NCBI RefSeq assembly: GCF_004357765.1 | Contig: NZ_SMTE01000024.1 | Coordinates: forward strand, 1-37,545 | Source: Pseudomonas putida | GTDB taxonomy: Bacteria; Pseudomonadota; Gammaproteobacteria; Pseudomonadales; Pseudomonadaceae | Direction of reading: 5' to 3' | DNA length: 37,545 nt | In this document: positions 24,485 to 33,775 of the stretch, one piece after another | Layout: each line of letters begins with the position of its first letter | Numbering within the stretch: position 1 is the first letter of the stretch | Position numbers and translations under genes: made by a program | The notes under the pieces: generated by a model | Seen by the model: only the letters and a program-made list of their open reading frames with translations | The model's database searches: none | Told to the model about the DNA's origin: nothing

Positions 24485-25372
24485 TCAGTCCTTTTTGCGG
24501 TACCCCTCAACGATCGCCGAGAAGTCCTTGCCGCCATCACCGCGCAAGCTCATGGCCTGGTATAGCTGCTGCGCCAGCGCGCCCATGATCACCGGTTGAT
24601 GCGCCTGGCGGGCGGCCTCGGTAGCCAATCCCAGATCCTTGAGCATCAGCTCGGCGCCAAAGCCACCGGTATAGCCGCGTGACGCCGGCGCGGTCTCGAT
24701 GATGCCCGGCCACGGGTTGTAGGTATCGGAGCTCCAGCAACGCCCGGTTGAGCTGTTGATGATCCCGGCCAGCACCTGGGTGTCGATGCCCAGTGCGTTG
24801 CCCAGGGCCATGGCCTCGGACACACCGATCATCGAGATACCCAGCAGCAGGTTGTTGCAGATCTTGGCGATCTGCCCGGTGCCCACCTCACCGCAATGCA
24901 CGATGTTGCGGCCCATCTGCTCGAGCACCGGCTTGAGCGTGGCGAACAATTCGGCGCTGGCGCCGACCATGAACGTCAACGTCCCTGCCGCTGCGCCACC
25001 GGTTCCACCGGATACCGGCGCATCGCCCATGTCCACGCCTTTGGCCGCCGCGGCCTTGGACACTTCGCGCGCCGTCTGCGGGTCGATGGTGCTGCAATCG
25101 ACCGTCGGCGTCCCCGGACGCACGCCGGCGAGCACGCCGTCGTCCCCCAGATAGACACTGCGCACATGGGCCGCCGCAGGCAGCATGGTGATCACCAGTT
25201 CACTGCCGGCAGCGGCGTCCTTGGGCGAGGCGCTGACCTGGCCGCCGAGTTGGGCAAGCTCGGACAGCACCGCTTGGTTGAGGTCGAACAGGTTCAGCTG
25301 ATGCCCAGCTTTGATCAGGTTGCGGGCCATGGGCGCACCCATGTTGCCCAGGCCGATGAATGCGATACGCAT
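24485..25372 (-). CDS. mmsB: 3-hydroxyisobutyrate dehydrogenase
   Basis: MmsB oxidises 3-hydroxyisobutyrate to methylmalonate semialdehyde in valine catabolism, using NAD+. The 295-residue protein has the Rossmann motif FIGLGNMGAPMA (6-16), the substrate motif DAPVSGGTGGA (118-128), and catalytic Lys170 in GQIAKICNN. It follows mmsA by 28 nt, so the pair forms an operon. Length is normal. Confidence 0.96.
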   Translation of the reverse strand: MRIAFIGLGNMGAPMARNLIKAGHQLNLFDLNQAVLSELAQLGGQVSASPKDAAAGSELVITMLPAAAHVRSVYLGDDGVLAGVRPGTPTVDCSTIDPQTAREVSKAAAAKGVDMGDAPVSGGTGGAAAGTLTFMVGASAELFATLKPVLEQMGRNIVHCGEVGTGQIAKICNNLLLGISMIGVSEAMALGNALGIDTQVLAGIINSSTGRCWSSDTYNPWPGIIETAPASRGYTGGFGAELMLKDLGLATEAARQAHQPVIMGALAQQLYQAMSLRGDGGKDFSAIVEGYRKKD

Positions 25373-25400
25373 GGTTTTCTCCTTGACGCAGACGGGTGGC

Positions 25401-26927
25401 TTAGCGAAGGCTGATGGTGGTGTTCACACCGTCATTGACGCTTTCGTCGTCGAACCAGCGGGCAGTGACCGTCTTGGTCTGCGTGTAGAACTGCACGACC
25501 TGCTTGCCGTAAGGGCCGAGGTCACCCAGCTTGGAGCCACGCGAGCCAGTGAAGCTGAAGAACGGTACCGGTACCGGGATCGGGATGTTGATGCCGACCT
25601 GACCGATGTCGATCTCGCTCTGGAACTTGCGCGCCGCCGCGCCGCTCTGGGTGAACAAACCGGTGCCGTTGCCGAACGGGTTGCGGTTGACCAGGGCGAT
25701 GGCCTCGTCGAGGGTATCGACCTCCAAGGTCACCAATACCGGCCCGAAGATTTCCTGGGTATACACCTGCATGTCGGTCTTGACTCCGGAGAACAGGGTC
25801 GGACCGACGAAGTTGCCCTGCTCGTATCCTGGAACCTTGACCCCACGGCCGTCGAGCTCGAGCGTGGCGCCTTCCTTGATGCCGCTTTCGATCAGGCCCA
25901 GCACACGCTCCTTGGCGCGCTTGGAGACCACCGGGCCAACGTCGGTGCCAGGTTCACAGCCGGCATTGACTTTGAGCTTGCTCGCCGCTTCCTTGATATC
26001 GGGCAACCATTCGCGGGCCTTGCCCACCAGCACTGCCACCGAGGTCGCCATGCAGCGCTGGCCGGCAGCGCCAAAGGCGGCGCCGACCAGGGCGTTGACG
26101 GTCTGTACGCGGTTGGCATCGGGCAGCACCACCGCGTGGTTCTTCGCGCCCATCATCGACTGCACGCGCTTGCCGTGCTGGCTGGCCAGGTTGTAGACGT
26201 GGGTGCCGACTTCGGTGGAACCAACGAAGGAGATCGCCTTGATGTCCGGGTGGGTGCAGATGGCATCCACCACCTGCTTGCCGCCGTGCACCACGTTGAG
26301 CACACCGGCCGGTACGCCCGCCTCCAGCGCCAGCTCGACCAGTTGCATGGTCGACAGCGGGTCCTGCTCGGAGGGTTTGAGCACGAAGGTGTTGCCGCAG
26401 ACGATGGCCATCGGGAACATCCACAGCGGAATCATCGCCGGGAAGTTGAACGGTGTGATACCCGCGCACACGCCGATCGGTTGGCGCAGGGTGTAGGTGT
26501 CCACGCCACCTGCGACGTTCTCGGCGAACTCGCCCATCTGCAGGGTGCCGATGGACGCGGCGTGCTCGACCACTTCCAGGCCACGGAAGATGTCACCTTC
26601 GGCGTCGGCGAGGGTCTTGCCCTGCTCGGCGCTCAGGGTCTGGGCGATGCGCTTGGTGTGCTCGCGAATCAGCGCCTGGAGCTTGAGCATGATGCGCATG
26701 CGGGCGCCGATCGGGGTATCGCGCCAGGAGGCGAACGCACGCTGGGCCGCGGCCACGGCCGCGTCCACTTCCTCGGCGGTGGCGAATGGAACTCGCGCCA
26801 GCACCTGTTGGGTGGCCGGATTGACGATGTCACGCCATTCGCTGGACTTCGATTCGACCCATTGACCGTCGATCAGCAGCTTGACCTGCTCGACCTGGGT
26901 CTGGGCGGGGGTATGCGGTGCGTTCAT
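25401..26927 (-). CDS. mmsA: CoA-acylating methylmalonate-semialdehyde dehydrogenase
   Basis: MmsA converts methylmalonate semialdehyde to propionyl-CoA with CO2 release, the last step of distal valine catabolism. The 508-residue aldehyde dehydrogenase has the catalytic Cys292 in GQRCMA. The general-base Glu of ordinary ALDHs is replaced by Asn ([11 protein letters not shown], 261-271), the mark of the CoA-dependent MMSDH group. [17 protein letters not shown] (156-172) is also typical. GGAGAA precedes the ATG. It is the first gene of mmsAB and diverges from a LysR gene. Confidence 0.96.
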   Translation of the reverse strand: MNAPHTPAQTQVEQVKLLIDGQWVESKSSEWRDIVNPATQQVLARVPFATAEEVDAAVAAAQRAFASWRDTPIGARMRIMLKLQALIREHTKRIAQTLSAEQGKTLADAEGDIFRGLEVVEHAASIGTLQMGEFAENVAGGVDTYTLRQPIGVCAGITPFNFPAMIPLWMFPMAIVCGNTFVLKPSEQDPLSTMQLVELALEAGVPAGVLNVVHGGKQVVDAICTHPDIKAISFVGSTEVGTHVYNLASQHGKRVQSMMGAKNHAVVLPDANRVQTVNALVGAAFGAAGQRCMATSVAVLVGKAREWLPDIKEAASKLKVNAGCEPGTDVGPVVSKRAKERVLGLIESGIKEGATLELDGRGVKVPGYEQGNFVGPTLFSGVKTDMQVYTQEIFGPVLVTLEVDTLDEAIALVNRNPFGNGTGLFTQSGAAARKFQSEIDIGQVGINIPIPVPVPFFSFTGSRGSKLGDLGPYGKQVVQFYTQTKTVTARWFDDESVNDGVNTTISLR

Positions 26928-27019
26928 CTGCGTTCTCCTTGGAATTATTGTCGGACGCGACGCTGGTGCCTGAACATCAGCGAGGTGGCGCTTGGTTCAC
27001 GGGGCCTTTTTCGAGTATA

Positions 27020-27033
27020 GATGTGCATACATC
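27020..27033. promoter_or_regulatory. Palindrome in the mmsA/LysR intergenic region
   Basis: GATGT-GCAT-ACATC has 5-bp exact inverted arms, with T-N11-A spacing possible inside GTATAGATGTGCATAC. It lies 93 nt from mmsA and 31 nt from the LysR start. It is the likely site of the divergent LysR regulator. Confidence 0.5.
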
Positions 27034-27064
27034 CCATAAGAACGCACAAAAAAACCGGATCATC

Positions 27065-28018
27065 ATGCAAAAAGACCTCACATCCCTGAGCGCCCTGAAC
27101 TGGGACGACCTCAAGTTCTTCCTGGAGGTCGCGCGCACCCGCAAGGCCAGCAGCGCGGCCAAGCGCCTCAACGTCGACTACACCACGGTGTCGCGGCGCA
27201 TCAGCTCGCTGGAAAGTGCGCTCGGCACGCTGCTGTTCGAAAAGTCACGGACCAACGGCTTCGTGCTCACCGCCGAAGGGCAGCGCCTGCTGAGCTATGC
27301 CGAATCCATAGAAAGCACCCTGCACATGGCTTGCGAGCAGGTGACCGGCTCTGGCGTGGCGCTGTCGGGACATGTGCGCATGGGCTGCACCGAGGGCTTT
27401 GGCAGTTTTTTCGTGACGCCGCAGTTGAGCCGTTTCGTCGATGCCTACCCGGCCATTTCGGTGGATATCCTGCCGCTGCCGCACTTCATCAGCCTGTCCA
27501 AGCGTGAAGCGGACATCGTCATTGCCCTGGAGCGCCCCGAGCATGGGCCTTATGTGTGCTGCAAGCTCTGCGACTACCAGCTGCGGCTGTACGCCACCCA
27601 GGACTACCTGGACGCCCACGCGCCGATCCGCAGCCCCGACGACCTGGCCCGACACCCGTTCATCAGTTATGTGGACGACCTGGCATTCAGTTCCGAGCTG
27701 CTGTACCTGGCCAACCTCATCCCCAATGCCAACGCCCGCCTGCGCAGCACCAGCGTGATCGCGCAGTACACTGCCGCCTTGCAGGGGCGCGGGCTGGCGA
27801 TCCTGCCGTGCTTTCTGGCGGCACAGGACCCTCGGCTGGTCACCGTATTGCCTGGTGAGGTCGAAGTCACACGGCAGTTCTGGATGTACTGCCGGGAGGA
27901 CCTGCGCAAATTGAAGCGGATTACCTTGTTATGGGACTACATCCGCGAAGTGACCGAGATGAACGCGCCGTTGATGATGGGCGCGAACACGAAGATGGCA
28001 TTCGCCCAGGACACCTGA
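27065..28018 (+). CDS. LysR-family regulator divergent from mmsAB
   Basis: This is a LysR regulator of 317 residues. The HTH covers about 13-70 (WDDLKFFLEVARTRKASSAAKRLNVDYTTVSRRISSLESALG), and the effector domain starts near GHVRMGCTEGFG. I chose the ATG at 27065 because a longer in-frame ORF would cover the mmsA promoter region. Divergence from mmsAB suggests it controls valine breakdown. In P. aeruginosa mmsAB is controlled by the AraC-type MmsR, so this would be a different regulator. Its stop is 1 nt from the recD stop. Confidence 0.92.
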   Translation: MQKDLTSLSALNWDDLKFFLEVARTRKASSAAKRLNVDYTTVSRRISSLESALGTLLFEKSRTNGFVLTAEGQRLLSYAESIESTLHMACEQVTGSGVALSGHVRMGCTEGFGSFFVTPQLSRFVDAYPAISVDILPLPHFISLSKREADIVIALERPEHGPYVCCKLCDYQLRLYATQDYLDAHAPIRSPDDLARHPFISYVDDLAFSSELLYLANLIPNANARLRSTSVIAQYTAALQGRGLAILPCFLAAQDPRLVTVLPGEVEVTRQFWMYCREDLRKLKRITLLWDYIREVTEMNAPLMMGANTKMAFAQDT

Positions 28019-28019
28019 C

Positions 28020-30095
28020 TCAGACCTGCTCCAGCATCAGGCCCGAGATACGCCGCACCTTGCGCGCCACGGCCTCCTCGAATATGCCCTGGCGAGGTTC
28101 GATCAGGCTGAAACAATGCTTTGCACGGGTGATGCCGGTGTAGATCAGTTCCTTGGTCAGCACCGGGTTGAGTGCGTCGGGCAGTACCAGGGCGGTATGG
28201 CTGAACTCCGAACCCTGTGACTTGTGCACGGTCATGGCGAACACCGTTTCCACCTCGTTCAGACGACTGGGCAACACGAAGCGCACCCCGCCGCTACCAT
28301 CGTTGCGCGGGAAGGCCACGCGTAGCAGAGGCTGACCTTGCTCGTCGGGCAAACGCAGGGCGATGCCGATGTCGCCGTTCATCAGCTTCAGGCCGTAGTC
28401 GTTGCGCGTCACCAGCACCGGCCGCCCTTCGTACCAGGGCTGCTGGGCGTCGATCAGGCCGGCATTGTGCAGCACCCGCACCACTCGCTCGTTGAGCCCT
28501 TCCACACCCCAGGCGCCTTTGCGCACCGCGCACAACAGCTGAAAGTCCTCGAAGTGCTGGAGCACCTTGCCGGCCCAATGCTCCCAGCGCGGATCGTCGA
28601 AAGCAGTACCCGGCGCCGGTCGATGACGGCCGATGGCCCTCAGGTAGCTGCGATAACCTTGCGGTCCTTCGGGGCCACGGTCCAGGCCGTCGAGCAAGAA
28701 GCGATCGAAGGCCCGGTCCTGTTCGCCGCGCAGCGCCAGGCCGAAGACGTCCTCCGGCGGCAGGGCCAGCAAGTCGCGCGCGGCCTGGGCCTCTTGGCGA
28801 TTGACCAGCCGCGCCAGCTGGCCGATACCGCTGCCTTCGCCAAAACGCCGGGAGAAGCGCAACATCACCACTTGCTGGGCCAATGGGTACCGTTCCGCCG
28901 TTCCTGACTTAAGCCCACTGGCGCTCAGCGACTGACCGCCAATCTGCTCCAGCCAGGCTTGGGTCTGCGCAGAATAGCGACCCTCCTCGGCATCTCGACA
29001 CAGGTCGCCCAGTACCGCCCCGGCCTCCACAGACGCCAACTGGTCTTTGTCGCCGAGCAGGATCAGGCGCGCCTTCGGCGGCAGTGCATCGAGCAGGTTG
29101 GCCATCATTTCCAGATCGATCATCGAGGCCTCGTCGACCACCAGCACATCCAGCGGCAACGGGTTACCAGCGTGATGACGGAAATGTCGCGAGCCCGGCC
29201 GGCTGCCCAACAGCCGATGTACCGTGCTGACATCGGTCGGAATCTGACCACGGACCTCGGGACCGACCTGCAGGCGCTCGACCTGCTGACCGATCGACTC
29301 GGTCAGACGCGCGGCAGCCTTGCCGGTCGGCGCAGCCAGGCGGATCCGCAAGGGTCGCCCCTGCTCCACTGCAGGCGCTTGCAGCAGGGCCAGCAGACGC
29401 ACGACCGTGGTGGTTTTGCCAGTACCGGGGCCACCGGTGATGATGCTGAAGCCAGAACGGGTGGCCAGGGCGCAGGCCAGCTTTTGCCAATCGACCTGGC
29501 CGGCCAGGGCGCCAGCGTCGAACAACTGCGCCAGACGCTCGGGCAGATCGGTCGGCGTCGCCTCGTCCTGCAGCAGCCGCTGACGCAGGGTCTGGTCGAT
29601 CTGTCGCTCGTAGCTCCAGTAACGCCGTAGGTACAGGCGCTGGCCGCTGAGCACCAGCGGCCTGGCCTGCTGCCCTGACGTGGAGCCGTCGGCCACCAGC
29701 GGGCTGGCGGCAATACGGTCGATCCAGGTGGTCAGGTCAAGATTGGCGAGCAACTGCGAGGGCAGCAGCAATGGCCCGCTCACGGCATCGCCTTCAGGTG
29801 GCAGCGACAAGGCGAAATCCGGCTCGTCCAAGGTCTGGCTCAGGTCGAGGCAGACATGCCCGTGGCCCAGTTGGTGACTGGCCAGAGCGGCAGCCAGCAA
29901 CAGCAACGGGTCGCTACCCGGCAGCCGTTCTTCAAGGAACGACACGAACGCACGGTCCAGGGCTCGCAGCCAGCCACGCTCGACCCAGCGGTCGAGCAGG
30001 AGCAACAGGTCGTTGCTGTCGCGCTGCGGGGCCAACGCCAGCAGCTGTTCGGCGTGCAACGGCGTGGGCAGCAAATCGTCGAGGCTTCGGCTCAT
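28020..30095 (-). CDS. recD: Exodeoxyribonuclease V alpha subunit RecD
   Basis: RecD is the 5'-3' helicase motor of RecBCD, which processes double-strand ends for RecA. The 691-residue protein is of normal length. The Walker A is GGPGTGKTTT (221-230), the Walker B is VLVVDEASM, and motif TVHKSQGSEF lies near the C-terminus, as in SF1B helicases. Its start overlaps the recB stop by 4 nt (ATGA), so translation is coupled. It is last in recC-recB-recD and has no visible terminator before the convergent LysR gene. Confidence 0.96.
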   Translation of the reverse strand: MSRSLDDLLPTPLHAEQLLALAPQRDSNDLLLLLDRWVERGWLRALDRAFVSFLEERLPGSDPLLLLAAALASHQLGHGHVCLDLSQTLDEPDFALSLPPEGDAVSGPLLLPSQLLANLDLTTWIDRIAASPLVADGSTSGQQARPLVLSGQRLYLRRYWSYERQIDQTLRQRLLQDEATPTDLPERLAQLFDAGALAGQVDWQKLACALATRSGFSIITGGPGTGKTTTVVRLLALLQAPAVEQGRPLRIRLAAPTGKAAARLTESIGQQVERLQVGPEVRGQIPTDVSTVHRLLGSRPGSRHFRHHAGNPLPLDVLVVDEASMIDLEMMANLLDALPPKARLILLGDKDQLASVEAGAVLGDLCRDAEEGRYSAQTQAWLEQIGGQSLSASGLKSGTAERYPLAQQVVMLRFSRRFGEGSGIGQLARLVNRQEAQAARDLLALPPEDVFGLALRGEQDRAFDRFLLDGLDRGPEGPQGYRSYLRAIGRHRPAPGTAFDDPRWEHWAGKVLQHFEDFQLLCAVRKGAWGVEGLNERVVRVLHNAGLIDAQQPWYEGRPVLVTRNDYGLKLMNGDIGIALRLPDEQGQPLLRVAFPRNDGSGGVRFVLPSRLNEVETVFAMTVHKSQGSEFSHTALVLPDALNPVLTKELIYTGITRAKHCFSLIEPRQGIFEEAVARKVRRISGLMLEQV

Positions 30096-33000
30096 GGCGC
30101 GGCTCCGGCAAACAGGTCTTGCTGTTCAGGCTGGCTCTCGCCGCGGAACAGTGCGTCGAGCGCTTCGATCAGTGCACGCGGTGGCTTGGCGAAATACACA
30201 CCATGCCCGCTGCTGCTGGCCCCACGCAGGAAAATGAACAAGGCGCCGCCGACATCGCGGTCATAGTCGTATGCCGGCAGCCGTGCCCGCAGTTGGCGGT
30301 GCAGGGCCAGTAGGTAGAGTACGTACTGCAGGTCGTAGCGATGTTCGAGGATCGCCTTTTCCATGGCCGGGGTATCGTAGGCGTCGATATCAACGCCCAA
30401 CCAGTTGGACTTGTAGTCGGCCACGTAATACCGCCCATCGAGTTCGAAGGCCAGGTCGATGAAGCCTTTGAACATACCGTTGAGCAGCGTCGGCTGCGCT
30501 GCTGGTCGCACCAAGCCCGGGTGAGTATGACGCGCCACCAGGCGGTCGAGTTGCTCGACGTCGACCCGCTGGCTGGCAAACCAGAATTCCATCTCGATCT
30601 GATAGTGCTGCAACTGCGCGAGGACCAGGCCGGCATTCTCGCCAGGCAACGGCAGCGGCTCGACCAGCAACTGCCCGAGCCATTGGCTGAGGGTCGGGAT
30701 CCAACCGGTCCAGTTGCGGCGGTTGCAGCGCTGACCAACGGTCCGCTCGATTCGCTGCGGATCGCCGGCGATGTCGGCGAACCCTTCGCGTCCAGCCCAT
30801 TCCAGCAAGCCGTGAAGGAACGTCCCGGGGCCGGGGCCTCGTGGGAAGCGATGCATGTCACCGCTGTCCGCCACGACCTGCCGCGACTGCGGCACCTCAA
30901 CGACCTCGTCATCGAGCAGCTGCTGAGCCTGAGAGCTATCAGCGCCCAATGTCTGCTCTCCCATTCTCAAAGCACTGTAGGATGCGATCCACCAATGTTC
31001 GGATGCAGCCCGTCGCGGCTTGCGCGCCGGTACCAGCTCGCGCTCGCCGCGAGGTGCGCGATAACACTGGTCATCGGCCTCCGGCATCCCAGGGCACGCA
31101 ATATGAGCAGAGCCGCCGACCAATGCCTGCAGCCAGACGTCCAGATGCCCAGAGCCTGGTAGCGCAAGCCCACCGCCCAGCAAGTAGCCCAACGCGGAGC
31201 GGTGCAGCTGAGAGCTTTTCTGATTACCCCGCTTGAGGTCGGCGACCCCGAGCCAACATGCGTATTGGGCACGGGTCAAGGCCACATAGAGCAGACGCAG
31301 GTCCTCGGCCAGGCGCTCGTCGTCGGCGCGGGCGATCTGATCGGCGTCGGGTGCCAGGGTCAAGTGCGCCTGGCCCTGGCTGTCGTGCCAGGCCAGTGGC
31401 AGACGGCTACCGTCGACCGGCTTGCTGGTACAGATGAAGGGTAGGTAGACCAGCGGATACTCCAAACCCTTGGACTTGTGGATCGTCACGACCTTGACCA
31501 GCTGTTCGTCGCTCTCAAGACGCAGGATCTGCTCTTCACCAGCCTGCCCAGCATTGGCCAGGTGTTCGGCCAGATGACGGATCAACGCTTGCTCGCCATC
31601 GAGTTCGCCTGCAGCCTGCTGCAGCAGTTCAGCCAGGTGCAGCAGGTTGGTCAGGACCCGCTCGCCGTCGCTGCGGCGCAACAGGGTGCGGGGCAAGGCG
31701 AAGTCGTGCAGCAGGTGCCGCAACATCGGCAGGACACCCTGGCGCTGCCAGGTCTCGCGGTAGCGCCGAAAACGCATGACCCAGTCTTCCCAGACCCGCT
31801 CATCCTGGTTCAGACGATCCAGATCGAGCAATGACAGGTCCAGCGTCAGGCTCGCCAGTGCAGCCTTGAGCAGGCGCTCGGAGTCGGGCTCGGCGCAAGC
31901 CTTGAGCCACGCCAACAGGTCATGGGCTTCCTGTGCAGCGAATACCGAGTCCTTGTCGGACAGGTACACACTGCGCACGTCACGGGCAGCCAATTCGGCC
32001 CGCACCAGTTGTGCCTCGTGACCATCGCGCACCAGAATCGCAATGTCCGAGGGCTGGCAGGGGCGCAGTTGGCCGTCTGCGTCGGCAAAGCCGGTCACTC
32101 CTTGCTGGCCACCATTGAGCATGGCGACGATATGAGTGGCGCAACTGGCGGCCAGACGCTGACGATAGAAGGTGCTGGAGATCGGTTCGTCACTCTCCAA
32201 GCGCCAGCATTGCAACGCGGCATTGGACTGCCCGTTTACCAACAGCTGTTCGCCGCGGCCTTTGGCCTGTACTTCGATAAAGGGCAGTGGGTTGTCGTCA
32301 GCTTCGCGGAACAGGAAGGCACCACGGCCCTGCTGGCGCGCCTCGGCCTGCAGGAATACCTGGTTGACCGCAGCGACCATGGCCTGGCTGGATCGGTAGT
32401 TGGTATCGAGGCTGTGAAGACGCCCCTCGGTCGCCCGACGCGCCGACAGGTAGGTGTAGATATCCGCACCGCGGAAGGCGTAGATCGCCTGTTTGGGGTC
32501 ACCGATCATGAACAGGCCGGTTTCCGGGCGGTTCTCGCTGATGCGATAGATACGCTCGAAGATGCCGTACTGGACGGGGTCGGTGTCCTGGAACTCATCG
32601 ATCAGCGCCACCGGGAACTGCTCTCGGATCAGGCCGGCCAGGCGTTCCCCGGCGTCGCTGGCCAACGCATTCTGCAAGCGAAGGAGCATGTCATCGAAGC
32701 CCATTTCGGCGCGCCGGCGTTTTTCCAGCTCGAAACGCGCCGATACCCAGGCCGCGGCATGCTCCAGCAGGCGCACGTCCGGGCTGCTCAGGCCTTGCAA
32801 CTGTTGCTGCAGGGTCTGCATGGCCTCCAGCGCCGGGTGCTCGGGGGGAGCACCGACTTTCCAGGCCTCGGCCATCCCTGCCGGAGTCAGGCGGGTGAAA
32901 CCGGTGCCCAGGTCGAGTTCCACCACTTCGGCGTCGCCGGCCCAGGCACGCAGTTTGTCGAACCATGGCTCGAAATACCGGGCCTGCAGCTTACGCCCAT

Positions 33001-33775
33001 CCGCCTGTTTGGCAGCGACCGCATCGCGGCAAAGCTGATGCAACTCCTCGGTCCACATGCGCCAGGGCGCCTTGAGCTGGCAAAGCTGCTCGGTGCGCTC
33101 ACGCAGGGCCGATTCGATCAAAGCTTGCGGCTCTTCGCCGCCCTGCTCCTGCTGTGAACGCACGCGACCGAACAGTGGCCGGATGCGCGGTAACAAAGCA
33201 TCGGGGCTGCCCCAGTGGCTGCGTACCCAGCGTAACGCCTCGCCTTGCATGTCATAGCAAAAGCGCCGCCAGTAGTCGCGCATCACCTGGCCGAGCAACT
33301 CGCTGTGATCGGTCTCCAGGCTCTGGGTGAACAGGCTGCCGCTGTCGAACGCATGCTCGCGCAACATCCGCTGGCACCAGCCATGAATGGTCGAGACCGC
33401 AGCTTCGTCCATCCACTGCACGGCAATTTCCAGACGGCTGGCGCAACGGGGCCACTGCTCCTGGGTGTAGTCGTCGCGCAACTGCCAAAGCAAGGGATCA
33501 GCACCTTCCGACTCACCTCGGAAGAACCGCGCAGCTTCGGCCAGCCGGGCGCGGATACGTTCACGCAGCTCTTTGGTGGCAGCGTCGGTGAAGGTCACCA
33601 CCAGGATCTGCGGCGGCAACAATTCACGACCGAAGCCCTGCTCGCCGCCATGGCCAAGAATCAGGCGCAGGTACAGTGCGGAAATGGTGAAGGTCTTGCC
33701 CGTACCGGCGCTGGCCTCGATGAGTTGGCTGCCGTGCAGGGGGAATTGCAAAGCCAGGGGGCGGACTGTGCTCAT
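30092..33775 (-). CDS. recB: Exodeoxyribonuclease V beta subunit RecB
   Basis: RecB has the 3'-5' SF1A helicase and the complex's only nuclease. The 1227-residue protein has Walker A ASAGTGKTFT (21-30), the UvrD-like LIDEFQDTDPVQYGIF region, and HKSKGLEYPLVYLP. The nuclease triad is Asp1107, Asp1120 and Lys1122 (GFIDLAFELDG, VADYKSNW), with the spacing of E. coli Asp1067/Asp1080/Lys1082. It overlaps recC and recD by 4 nt each. Length is close to the usual 1200 residues. Confidence 0.97.
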   Translation of the reverse strand: MSTVRPLALQFPLHGSQLIEASAGTGKTFTISALYLRLILGHGGEQGFGRELLPPQILVVTFTDAATKELRERIRARLAEAARFFRGESEGADPLLWQLRDDYTQEQWPRCASRLEIAVQWMDEAAVSTIHGWCQRMLREHAFDSGSLFTQSLETDHSELLGQVMRDYWRRFCYDMQGEALRWVRSHWGSPDALLPRIRPLFGRVRSQQEQGGEEPQALIESALRERTEQLCQLKAPWRMWTEELHQLCRDAVAAKQADGRKLQARYFEPWFDKLRAWAGDAEVVELDLGTGFTRLTPAGMAEAWKVGAPPEHPALEAMQTLQQQLQGLSSPDVRLLEHAAAWVSARFELEKRRRAEMGFDDMLLRLQNALASDAGERLAGLIREQFPVALIDEFQDTDPVQYGIFERIYRISENRPETGLFMIGDPKQAIYAFRGADIYTYLSARRATEGRLHSLDTNYRSSQAMVAAVNQVFLQAEARQQGRGAFLFREADDNPLPFIEVQAKGRGEQLLVNGQSNAALQCWRLESDEPISSTFYRQRLAASCATHIVAMLNGGQQGVTGFADADGQLRPCQPSDIAILVRDGHEAQLVRAELAARDVRSVYLSDKDSVFAAQEAHDLLAWLKACAEPDSERLLKAALASLTLDLSLLDLDRLNQDERVWEDWVMRFRRYRETWQRQGVLPMLRHLLHDFALPRTLLRRSDGERVLTNLLHLAELLQQAAGELDGEQALIRHLAEHLANAGQAGEEQILRLESDEQLVKVVTIHKSKGLEYPLVYLPFICTSKPVDGSRLPLAWHDSQGQAHLTLAPDADQIARADDERLAEDLRLLYVALTRAQYACWLGVADLKRGNQKSSQLHRSALGYLLGGGLALPGSGHLDVWLQALVGGSAHIACPGMPEADDQCYRAPRGERELVPARKPRRAASEHWWIASYSALRMGEQTLGADSSQAQQLLDDEVVEVPQSRQVVADSGDMHRFPRGPGPGTFLHGLLEWAGREGFADIAGDPQRIERTVGQRCNRRNWTGWIPTLSQWLGQLLVEPLPLPGENAGLVLAQLQHYQIEMEFWFASQRVDVEQLDRLVARHTHPGLVRPAAQPTLLNGMFKGFIDLAFELDGRYYVADYKSNWLGVDIDAYDTPAMEKAILEHRYDLQYVLYLLALHRQLRARLPAYDYDRDVGGALFIFLRGASSSGHGVYFAKPPRALIEALDALFRGESQPEQQDLFAGAAP

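Noticed and set aside
25311-27020. 569-codon plus-strand ORF across mmsAB
   Set aside because: Antisense shadow of mmsA and mmsB.
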